A DNA stretch of 64,000 nucleotides. Origin: Chrysoperla carnea (lineage: Eukaryota; Arthropoda; Insecta; Neuroptera; Chrysopidae). The notes beneath the pieces were generated by a model. It was not told the DNA's origin. It did no database searches and saw only the letters and a list, made by a program, of their open reading frames with translations. Location of the stretch: assembly GCF_905475395.1 (NCBI RefSeq), contig NC_058337.1, forward strand, positions 103,472,368 to 103,536,367. Direction: 5' to 3'. Below are positions 38,392 through 50,544 of this stretch, in pieces. Both the position numbers and the translations under genes were made by a program. Positions within the stretch are counted from its first letter, which is position 1. Each line of letters begins with the position of its first letter.

Positions 38392-38651
38392 TACAAAATC
38401 ATAGTACAAAACAAGGATGTGGAATTTTTAAAATTTTTCGGAGTGAAGGATTAACTATTTGGGTGGAAATGAAAAACATGTTGGTTAATTTGTGTAATAT
38501 ATGAGTTTTAGAAAAAATATATGTGTGGGAGATTTAATTTTTCTGCTTTTGGTAAAATCAACATAGAAAATGTGCTCAAAATTTATCTTTTTGAATTTAT
38601 CTGTCAACCCTGATATTTTGGGTCTCGCAGTAGGGCCTAGGGCGAATGCCT

Positions 38652-39533
38652 GTCTGACTCACAGATTATAATTTATTACATAAATAGATGCAACTCTACT
38701 GTACATGAAATGTTGTCCAAAAAGCCCCCTGGAGTAAGGCACTTACAGTGAACTATTTAAAAAAAAATGGCGGGAATTAGGTGCTATTTGAATAATTTCT
38801 ATTCAATTTATCTTTTTTTTTAAATTTTTTTGTATATATTTGTCTTCTAATAAATAAAATAAAGTGAAGTTTTTTAAATAAAATAACAAATATTAATAAA
38901 ATAATAATTTATTGCAATATTTGAAACAAAATAGCATTTATTTTAATATGAACATTATTAATAACAATTAATTATTAGTTTGATGTAAGTTAAATGCAAT
39001 GTAAAACTGTTTTATTTCGTTAATAGTCAATTATAATCACAAATAAACACTATCTAAATGTAATCAACACGATTAACAAGACCTAAGCGCTAAAATAAAC
39101 TCAGTACATACCATAAAAAAATCGGAAAATAATATAAACACATCTAAAACGACTAAATTACACTAATTAGTTAATGACCAGGGCACAATGAAAACGGCCA
39201 AAATACTTAAATAATTCCACTATTCAAATAATCCACAAAATGTTAATAAAGACAATCAATTGAGAAAACACACACAAAAATTTAACGGATTTTAATGACA
39301 TGCAAACGAATTTTGAAAGACGTATTGTTTATTTATTTAAAAATATATAAAATATTGTTTCCCCAACATCCATTGAAATGGATAAATTATTATCAAAACT
39401 AATAGATGGCCCTACACGAATATAACGTGTAGAGCCACCTAGAGAAAGGCACCTTCAGAGAACGAAAATAGTAAAAATTTTACCGGGAGTTGCAGATCTG
39501 TTTTAAATTAAAAACTATAATCTGTGGTCTGAC
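38652..39533. mobile_element. 0.88-kb element with ~43-bp terminal inverted repeats
   Basis: The left end GTCTGACTCACAGATTATAA...GCAAC (38652-38694) and right end GTTGC...TTATAATCTGTGGTCTGAC-like (39489-39533) are imperfect inverse copies. The interior is AT-rich and non-coding. Shortly inside each end lies a similar segment (GGAGTAAGGCACTTACAGTG and AGAGAAAGGCACCTTCAGAG) in direct orientation. No target duplication found. It sits just upstream of the gene at 39676. Confidence 0.55.
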
Positions 39534-39675
39534 TTCTGACTTCTGACATAGATAAAAGAATAATAGTGCCTTAGATATAGAATATAGTTGAATCCCGATA
39601 AGGTTGAATAAGGTACCTATTCAAACTTTATTTATTTATTTTTTTACATTTTTTTTAAATATACGTTGAATAAAA

Positions 39676-42600
39676 ATGTCAATTGAAGAATATGATCCAT
39701 TACTAATTAAAAATGAAATATTAGAAGAACCACAACCAATGGCAGTTCAAACAATTCAAGAAAATGATTCATTTTTAACAAAAAATAAAGAGCAAAGACT
39801 ATCAGGAATTACAGATACATTGGTGGAAAGAGTAAATTTTCCAATTGAAGAGTTCGATCCATTGTTAGTAAAAAATGAAAATGTTGAAACTGAACAATTA
39901 CCACAAACAGAATCAGGAAATATAATTGAAATTTTAGAAGAAATGACACCAAAAGATGCTCAAACAATTCGAGTAAATAGTCCGGTAATAAACAATAAAG
40001 AGCAAAGACTATCAGGAATTACAGATACATTGGTGACACCAAAAGATCTTCAAACAATTCGAGTAAACAGCCCGGTAATAAACAATAAAGAGCAAAGACC
40101 ATCAGAAATTACAGATACATTGGTGGAAAGAGTAAATTTTTCAATTGAAGAGTTCGACCCATTGTTACTAAAAACTGAAAATGTTGAAACTAGTGAACAA
40201 TTACCACAAACAGAATCAGGAAATATAATTGAAATTTTAGAAGAAATGACACCAAAAGATCTTCAAACAATTCGAGTAAATAGCCCGGTAATAAACAATA
40301 AAGAGCAAAGACCATCAGGAATTACAGATACATTGGTGGAAATTAGAGTCAATTTTCCAATTGAAGAGTTCGATCCATTGTTACTAAAAAATGAAAGTAA
40401 TGAAACAGAACAATTACCACGAACAGAATCGGGAAATATAATTGAAATTTTAGAAGAAATGACACCAAAAGATCTTCAAACAATTCGAGTAAATAGCTCG
40501 ATAATAAACAATAAAGAGCAAAGACCATCAAGAATTACAGATACATTGGTGACACCAAAAGATCTTCAAAAAATTCGAGTAAACAGCCCGGTAATAAACA
40601 ATAAAGAGCAAAGACCATCAGGAATTACAGATACATTGGTGACACCAAAAGATCTTCAAACAATTGGAGTAAACAGCCCGTTGCTAAAAAATGAAGACAT
40701 TGAACAAAAATTACACATAGAATTAATAATAAAAGATGAAGAAATTGATGAAACTGAAACTCAACTTATTCATGAAAAAGAAAAATCGTTATCATGTGAA
40801 GTGTGTAATAAAAAGTTTAAACAATCTAGCGAATTATCTTACCATAAAAAATTCCATACAGAAGGAAAATATTCTTGTCAAGTTTGTGATAAAAAATTTG
40901 CAATTATTCGAGATTTATATGATCATTTTCTAATTCATAGGAAAACAAATTATTTTGCATGTGATGTTTGTGGTGAAAAATTTATTAAAAAATATGTTAT
41001 GGATGCACATAAACAAAAATTTCATGAAATTGATTTTAAATGTGAATTTTGTTTTAAAAAATTTAACACCAAAAGTGTATTAGACAAACATAAACAGTTT
41101 TATCATATTGAAGAAAAACATTTTGAATGTGATCTTTGTGATACGAAATTTAACTACAAAAATGATTTGATTAAACATAAAAGACGGGTTCACAATTCTA
41201 ATGAAAAACGTTTTAAATGTAATCTTTGTGATAAGGAATTTATTTTAAGAAATGAATTAGCTGAACATAAAAAACTTGATCATACTGAAGAAGAAAAACT
41301 TTTTGCATGCGATCTTTGTGATAAGAAATATAGAAAAAACATATCACTTGTTATGCATAAACGACTGCATAATGGAGAACAACCTTTTGCATGCGATCTC
41401 TGTGATGAGAAATTTACAGATAAAAATGCACTTGTTGTTCATAAACAAGTTCACGGTGAACCAATTTTTGAATGCGATATTTGTGAAAACAAATTTAGTA
41501 AAAAAATAGAACTTGTTGATCATAAACGAAGTCATGAAGAGAAAATTTTTGCATGTGATCTTTGTGATAAAAAATATGCACAAAATGCTCAACTTATTGT
41601 TCACAAACAAACGCATACTGGAGAAAAACCAGTTGCATGCGATCTTTGTGATAAGAAATTTAGTAAAAAAGTAGAACTTGTTGATCATAAAGGACTTCAT
41701 ATTGGAGAACAACCTTTTGCATGCGATCTCTGTGATGAGAAATTTACTCATAAAGTTGCATTTGTTGTTCATAAACAAGTTCACGGTGAACCAATTTTTG
41801 AATGCGATATTTGTGAAAACAAATTTAGTAAAAAAATAGAACTTGTTGATCATAAACGAAGTCATGAAGAGAAAATTTTTGTATGTGATCTTTGTGATCA
41901 AAAATATGCACAAAATGCTCAACTTATTGTTCATAAACGCACGCATACTGGAGAAAAACCATTTGCATGCGATATTTGTGAAAAAAAATTTAGTAAAAAA
42001 ATAGAACTTGTTGATCATAAACGAAGTCATAGAGAAAAAAAACCAATTCGTAGAAGATCTTATGTATGTGACGTTTGTGGTAAGATTTTTCTCGAATTTT
42101 CTTCATTAAAAATACATAAACTAATCCACACTGGAGAAAGACCCTTTAAATGTAATTTTTGTGTTAAAACATTTAGGCAAAGCAGTACTTTACGGAAACA
42201 TAAAAAAATTCATATTGGTAAAAAGAAACATGTTTGCGATACTTGTGGTAAAAAATTTTTATTGCGCCAAGAGTTGCTTACTCACAGACGAATTCATACT
42301 GGTTATAAACCTTATTCATGCTTTATTTGTGATAAGAAATTTGCACAACTTGGAGGTTTAAAAATTCATCGAAAATTGCATGCTGACGAAAAATATCATT
42401 TCTGTAAAGATTGTGATGAAAAATTTATAGATCGTCGAGATTTATATGTTCATAAACTAGTTCATACTGGAGGAACTATGGTTGAATGCGATCTTTGTGA
42501 TAGAAAATTTTGCCGCAAAGACAGTATTAACAGACATAAAGAAAGAAGGCACAAATTGAAATATCATAACTGTGAAGATTGTAATGAAAAATTTATAGGT

Positions 42601-42735
42601 CGCCGAGATTTATATGCTCATAAACTAGTTGTTCATACTGGAAGAGTTATGGTTGAATGTGATCTTTGTGATAGAAAATTTACGCGCAAAGCTGGTCTAA
42701 AAGGACATAAAGAACGAAGCCACAAATTGAAATAA
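39676..42735 (+). CDS. C2H2 zinc-finger protein, 23 fingers, repeat-expanded
   Basis: Single-exon frame of 1019 residues, likely nuclear and DNA- or RNA-binding. There is no ZAD. Residues 1 to about 355 consist of repeats: a 30-residue unit (TPKDLQTIRVNSPVINN KEQRPSGITDTLV type) in six to seven copies, mixed with three copies of a longer acidic unit (VNFPIEEFDPLLLKNE, EQLPQTESGNIIEILEEM). From residue 372 to the end run 23 C2H2 fingers, most as C-D-L-C-D-x-K-F with HK in the helix end. Fingers 8-11 and 12-15 are near-identical (330-bp DNA period), with FECDICENKFSKKIELVDHK in both. Linkers in the first half are non-canonical; TGEKP-like linkers appear later. Lys/Asn codon use fits the AT-rich genome. 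The ordered repeats point to recent unequal crossing-over. Targets are unknown. Confidence 0.9.
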   Translation: MSIEEYDPLLIKNEILEEPQPMAVQTIQENDSFLTKNKEQRLSGITDTLVERVNFPIEEFDPLLVKNENVETEQLPQTESGNIIEILEEMTPKDAQTIRVNSPVINNKEQRLSGITDTLVTPKDLQTIRVNSPVINNKEQRPSEITDTLVERVNFSIEEFDPLLLKTENVETSEQLPQTESGNIIEILEEMTPKDLQTIRVNSPVINNKEQRPSGITDTLVEIRVNFPIEEFDPLLLKNESNETEQLPRTESGNIIEILEEMTPKDLQTIRVNSSIINNKEQRPSRITDTLVTPKDLQKIRVNSPVINNKEQRPSGITDTLVTPKDLQTIGVNSPLLKNEDIEQKLHIELIIKDEEIDETETQLIHEKEKSLSCEVCNKKFKQSSELSYHKKFHTEGKYSCQVCDKKFAIIRDLYDHFLIHRKTNYFACDVCGEKFIKKYVMDAHKQKFHEIDFKCEFCFKKFNTKSVLDKHKQFYHIEEKHFECDLCDTKFNYKNDLIKHKRRVHNSNEKRFKCNLCDKEFILRNELAEHKKLDHTEEEKLFACDLCDKKYRKNISLVMHKRLHNGEQPFACDLCDEKFTDKNALVVHKQVHGEPIFECDICENKFSKKIELVDHKRSHEEKIFACDLCDKKYAQNAQLIVHKQTHTGEKPVACDLCDKKFSKKVELVDHKGLHIGEQPFACDLCDEKFTHKVAFVVHKQVHGEPIFECDICENKFSKKIELVDHKRSHEEKIFVCDLCDQKYAQNAQLIVHKRTHTGEKPFACDICEKKFSKKIELVDHKRSHREKKPIRRRSYVCDVCGKIFLEFSSLKIHKLIHTGERPFKCNFCVKTFRQSSTLRKHKKIHIGKKKHVCDTCGKKFLLRQELLTHRRIHTGYKPYSCFICDKKFAQLGGLKIHRKLHADEKYHFCKDCDEKFIDRRDLYVHKLVHTGGTMVECDLCDRKFCRKDSINRHKERRHKLKYHNCEDCNEKFIGRRDLYAHKLVVHTGRVMVECDLCDRKFTRKAGLKGHKERSHKLK
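39954..40706 (+). repeat. Coding 90-bp tandem/interspersed repeats
   Basis: Unit of about 90 bp starting ACACCAAAAGATCTTCAAAC occurs about six times, sometimes back to back (for example 40549 and 40639) and sometimes separated by a longer unit beginning near GTAAATTTTCCAATTGAAGA. All copies stay in frame. Copies differ at few sites, so the array is young and may vary in length. Confidence 0.85.
41377..42030 (+). repeat. 330-bp in-frame duplication of four zinc fingers
   Basis: The stretch beginning AACCTTTTGCATGCGATCTC at 41381 recurs at 41711, and the following 330 bp match closely up to about 42030, copying fingers 8-11 as 12-15. Confidence 0.85.
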
Positions 42736-42923
42736 GGAAGTTTGAGTGACACAGGTTCTCTACACGCTTTGGCCAGTTTTAACATATAAACATATTTCAA
42801 TTAGAATCAAATTTCGAATTCGAACATGATAAGACCAATTATGGAACTTCATTCACCTGTTTCAATAGCGAAATTTATTTTTACTTATTCAAGTTCAGAT
42901 GAAAAATTGATTATATTGTCAAT
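42736..42923. other. 3' flank of the 23-finger gene
   Basis: 3' UTR and flank of the C2H2 gene. No other feature seen before the MITE at 42924. Confidence 0.35.
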
Positions 42924-43109
42924 TAGTGATGTGACGAATAGTCGCATATTTTTTAACACTCGCATTCGCAAGAACCGATGCGTTTTTTTTTTGACAAAAA
43001 TAAGAATTAATATAAGGATATGTAATGAAAAAACAACCAATTACGCTTCATTTGAAAGTTAACATTCGCAATCGCGAATGTACAAAATACAACATTCGTC
43101 CCATCATTT
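42924..43109. mobile_element. 186-bp hAT-like MITE
   Basis: Starts TAGTGATGTGACGAAT and ends ATTCGTCCCATCATTT (inverse, few mismatches). It is flanked by an exact 8-bp duplication TTGTCAAT (42916-42923 and 43110-43117). The interior contains further CATTCGC words in inverted order. hAT-type by target length and TAGTGATG-like end. Confidence 0.85.
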
Positions 43110-43363
43110 TTGTCAATAAGGGGGCGCTCAGTAAGCAACGGCATCCTATATAGTGTGACAAAAACATACCATTAAATGCCAAAATTTATGCTTCCAACGG
43201 ATTTCCTGCAAGTCATACAAGTCGAGAAAGAAAATGGCGAAAAATGCGATAAAATTTCCTACGCTATAATTGGATTAGTTTTAACTTAAACTTCTTTTCC
43301 TGTACTATTATGTATTTTTAACGAAACAAAAAGTGTGGCGTTTTTATTTTTGTTTAGTGTACT

Positions 43364-44293
43364 CATGGATATAGGAATATTTTAAAAGGGATGGAGTATA
43401 ACCGAGTGGGGCGAGTCTCACTCAGGGGGAAGAGGCAGGGTATCATTGTGCCGACTTTCTATTGGCTGTTAACTAAGCGCATGCTGAAAGTATGCTCAAA
43501 GCCTTCTTTAAGTGTTTTTGATTCGTTTGTAAGCATGGAAACGTGTTTTACATATGGTTGACGTGTGTGGACAACATAAACAAATAATCGTATATTCAAA
43601 AGAAAAGTAAAATTTGTAAAGAAAAATAAATACGTGAAGTATTTATGCTTGTTTTAAAACAATTTTTTCAACGATAAGTAACAATATAAGTAACCTAAAC
43701 GCAACAATATTCTATTCAATTTAGTGAATATTCAATCTTCAATCCTAGTGTTACAACTATTATAAGTTAGCTAATGAAATTCAAAAGAAGGCTTAAGAAT
43801 GTCTCGAAAATACGTCGATTAATTTTCAATTCTAAATTTCAACGTATTATAGAATTTTTTAAAGATGAAATTAATGTAAAAATTTATTTGGGGAAATTAT
43901 TACTTATTTATGTACTGAATTATGGTCCCGTGAACCTAATCTTAATTTAAATAAATGATCAAGTTTTATTTTTATTATTTTACGAATAATTTACGATATA
44001 TTCATTAGGTAATTTGTCGGTCATAGGAATATTAAAAGTATATTCCTTCATCAAAGGGTAATTAGTTAAAAATATTATATTTGTTATTAATTTCTAAATT
44101 GTATTTTAAAAAAAATACATTTTTTCCTTAGGGTAAAAGATTTTACTTTAAATAGAAAGATTTTTTGCTCGGACCAATCTAACGAACAGCCGCAGCCAAT
44201 CAAAAGTAGGCATATTGCTTCCCCCCTGAGTGATACACCCCCCTCGTCTAAAATAGGACATACTACATCCCTACTATAATTACTAGATCCGTG
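43364..44293 (-). mobile_element. Non-autonomous DNA transposon, family X copy 2
   Basis: The 930-bp element starts CATGGATATAGGAATATT and ends TACTAGATCCGTG, inverse-oriented to the copy at 22756-23799. It has an exact 8-bp target duplication AGTGTACT (43356-43363 and 44294-44301). It lacks the internal tandem duplication of copy 1. No transposase. It lies about 80 bp from the stop of the ZAD gene on the minus strand, so that gene's 3' UTR or poly(A) site may fall in or next to it. Confidence 0.88.
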
Positions 44294-44373
44294 AGTGTAC
44301 TTCAGCATTCGATTTGGCAAACACAACAATTATGAGATCTTAAGGAATATAAATAAAACATTTGTATTAAATA

Positions 44374-48036
<3,663 letters not shown>

Positions 48037-48491
48037 TGTTGTTTATTGTTTTATGTTAATAAACAATGTTTTACATGAACAGAAACACACGCCAACACGG
48101 TAGTACAAACGCACGTAATTAATTTTTATAAGTTGTTCATATTCAATGTTTCATATAAAATTTTTCATGCTTTGATCGTAAAGTTTAATTTATCTTTTAT
48201 TTTTTCAGCTATGAGAAAGGAATATTTCGAATTCGATTCATTAATTTATTATTCAATTATAAGACATTTTGATGGTCTAAAAGTTAAGAGGATCCAAATT
48301 GTTTTCAAGTCGGATAAAAGCGTCATACTGTTTACAAACAACTAATTTAAAAGAAAAGCGATATAGATAAATAAATATCTCTTCAAGTATTCTTGATGTC
48401 AAAACACAGTAATCTTTTTAGATTTAAACATATTAGTTCAATAATACATTATAAACATTGTACTTACTTGATAAGACATAATAATTTTTTT
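48037..48491. other. Upstream region of ZAD gene B
   Basis: 455 bp that should hold the promoter of the ZAD gene on the minus strand. No conserved coding is seen. Confidence 0.3.
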
Positions 48492-48720
48492 TTAATGAAG
48501 TGAACACACTTTTTGACTTGGTAAGATATTTTTTAATCGCAGTGTTTTCTGACATAATCTTAAGACATCAATTTTCTCAAAATTACCAAAATAATTTTCA
48601 AGTTTCATGTAATATTTGTCTGCTTGAGGCAAATTATGAAAACTCAGATCTATATTCGTATTGGAACGACTTTGGCAATTTTTCACACAACACTTTACTT
48701 TTCTCGTGCTTTTAAATTGA
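48492..48720 (-). pseudogene. THAP-domain fragment
   Basis: THAP domains are C2CH zinc fingers that bind DNA in host regulators and P-element transposases. Here KCCVKNCQ gives the first Cys pair, SFHNLP the conserved loop, and KVCSLH the distal Cys-x2-His, in the right order over about 70 residues. No start codon precedes the domain and a stop directly follows the zinc-binding His, where the family has Phe and a further Pro-containing stretch. It is either a lost gene or one exon of a gene whose rest I cannot find. Confidence 0.5.
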
Positions 48721-49053
48721 GATAAATACTTTCCAGGCGAAATAATTTAATTTTTATTATCAATTATTTATTATTGTTGTAATTATAACTTGCAAAAAGT
48801 AATCAACTCCAAACTTTTCAATGAATCAATGATCAACACTAACAGCTGTAACTTGAAATTAGTTTCTACTTTAACAACCAGATGTCATGCCTCCTTTTGT
48901 CAGATCCCAATACCTATCAGGCTGTCGGTTATTAGGGATCGTGCACTAACTGTAGAGGCAGCACTTTAGCCGAAGCTCGCGCGCTCTAGTGTGAAAAGTA
49001 TGAACAAAATGGGCAAAAATTTAGTAATAATAAATGAAGTAAAATGAAAAAAA

Positions 49054-49299
49054 ATGGAAAAAATAATTAAGTACGGTTTTTTGCCAATAAACAACAATCA
49101 TAATATTCGCGGTCAGAATGATTTGAAAGGACAGATGTTATTTCAATCAGGACATGTTTTGAATGTTATAGAAAAAAGGCATTCAAATCATCCAGTTGTC
49201 ATAACCGCAAATTTGGTTGCTCAAACGAAAGTATCCAAAGTTTATAATATCAAACTAACAGTGTGTATGAATTTATTTATTATTTTTATTATTTATTGA
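49054..49299 (+). CDS. Short frame of unknown origin, possible TE gene start
   Basis: An 81-codon frame starts MEKIIKYGFLPI and contains LFQSGHVLNVIEK and LVAQTKVSKVYNIKLTV. The pattern 'sGHV...v.A.lv.QTKvs.vY.i.L' recalls the stretch before SWIM zinc fingers in YqaJ-type mobile-element proteins of insects, but the SWIM Cys/His residues are not present. A first exon of a TE or host gene is possible. The last ten residues are hydrophobic and probably intron. Confidence 0.3.
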   Translation: MEKIIKYGFLPINNNHNIRGQNDLKGQMLFQSGHVLNVIEKRHSNHPVVITANLVAQTKVSKVYNIKLTVCMNLFIIFIIY

Positions 49300-49998
49300 T
49301 TTAATAAAATATTTTGTTAAATACATTAAGAAATTGATCTTAACAAGTTTATAAAATTTTCTTTTGTTTAGTTGGATGATGATCGTCGAGTAACTGTCAA
49401 CTGGGTCTTGCTCCATTCTTATGTCACTTGTGTTATTATTATTATTGTTGTTTCCAGCTAAATTATTGTTTTCTTGATTTTCATTTACATTGTCAATCAT
49501 CATTAACTCCACATTATTATTTTTCTTTGACTGACGTTTTTTCAAACGTTCAAAACGTTGCAAAGATTGAATTGAATTTTTAGTATTTTTTTTTTCCCGG
49601 AAAAATGGAAGGAACATAGGATGGATGAAGTGGATGCTCAGATTTATAATTATTTATAAAGTGAGCACTACAAATTCTTGTACTTTTATTCGGATTTTTA
49701 CTGAAATAAAAAAAAAAATTGTAGGTTATATTTTTATTATTTAATTTTTATCTATTTCATGATTGCTAACTAATTTCTAAATATCAAGAAATTTTTTTTT
49801 TGTATTAACTTAAAATATATTTTTATTTATTGTAATAATTGTTAATTACTTACACATATTTTTCGACTGCATTTATCCATTTTAAACGCTTACTCTCCTT
49901 CCACGAAAGAATACTAGTATTTTGTGGAAAAGCTTAAAATTTCACCGGCAAATTTATGAACAACCTTTTATACAACACGACTTTATTGATGAAGACAT
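49273..49998 (-). pseudogene. THAP-domain gene, disrupted
   Basis: Start MSSSIKSCCIKGCS at 49998 carries the first zinc pair. Further on, LKWINAVEKYV (ending with donor GTAAGT at 49853) and, after an acceptor at 49701-49702, KNPNKSTRICSAHFINNY and HPSYVPSIFP give the rest of a THAP domain with Cys-x2-His-Phe and the final Pro motif; the splice is in phase. Between the first Cys pair and LKWIN the frame changes twice, and a third change sits at an A-run after the Pro motif, before a Lys/Asn-rich tail. So this is a pseudogene or a stretch with assembly indels. The neighbouring THAP fragment at 48492 lies on the same strand. Confidence 0.55.
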
Positions 49999-50544
49999 TG
50001 TAAATTATTAAAAAATTTATCTCAATAAAAAACAAATCAATCGAAAATCACATGTTACTGAGGAATAGTATTATTATTATTATTGCCCAAAAGGTTCACC
50101 TTTTAGTCACTAGTTGGCGTGACATTCTAGATGCACGGTCCCTCACTATCAGCCAAAATTGTACGCGGTATAAACACTATTTTCCATATGACTGTTTTTT
50201 CCTTATTGTATCACGAAAATAGTGTGACTGTGGCTTTATTTATTTGATTTTGATAAGTCTGTTTGTGTTCAATATCACTGATGATGTCTGTCACTGTCAT
50301 CGTCGTGTTTGTGATTTGATTACAGAAAATAGTGAACATATTTTTTTGAATAAAATATGATATAAACAAAATTAATTATTCCTAGTAATATATAGATTAC
50401 AAAGTGGATAATTAAAAATTAATATTATATTAATTGAACTGATTTTATTAACTCAATTTAAATAAAAGAAAATGTGTACATAAATAATTTAAATAATTAA
50501 AAAAATACGCCTTTCATATTCAATAATTAAGTGTAATAAAAAAA
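49999..50544. other. Upstream region of MTMR9
   Basis: 546 bp between the THAP remnant start and MTMR9. It contains an ATT repeat at 50070-50085. No other gene seen; MTMR9 promoter expected. Confidence 0.35.

Larger units (their letters stand above)
37918..39675. other. Intergenic between Bub3 and a C2H2 gene
   Basis: 1.76 kb between two divergent gene starts, so promoters of both should lie here. Much of it is taken by two inverted-repeat elements (38136-38391 and 38652-39533). Short words such as AAACTTAATAG recur at 38237, 38275 and 38309. Confidence 0.45.

Noticed and set aside
41344-42030. 228-codon open frame on the minus strand
   Set aside because: It is antisense to the zinc-finger repeats of the 23-finger gene; its own repeated Phe/Thr/Asn pattern is just the complement of repeated finger codons.
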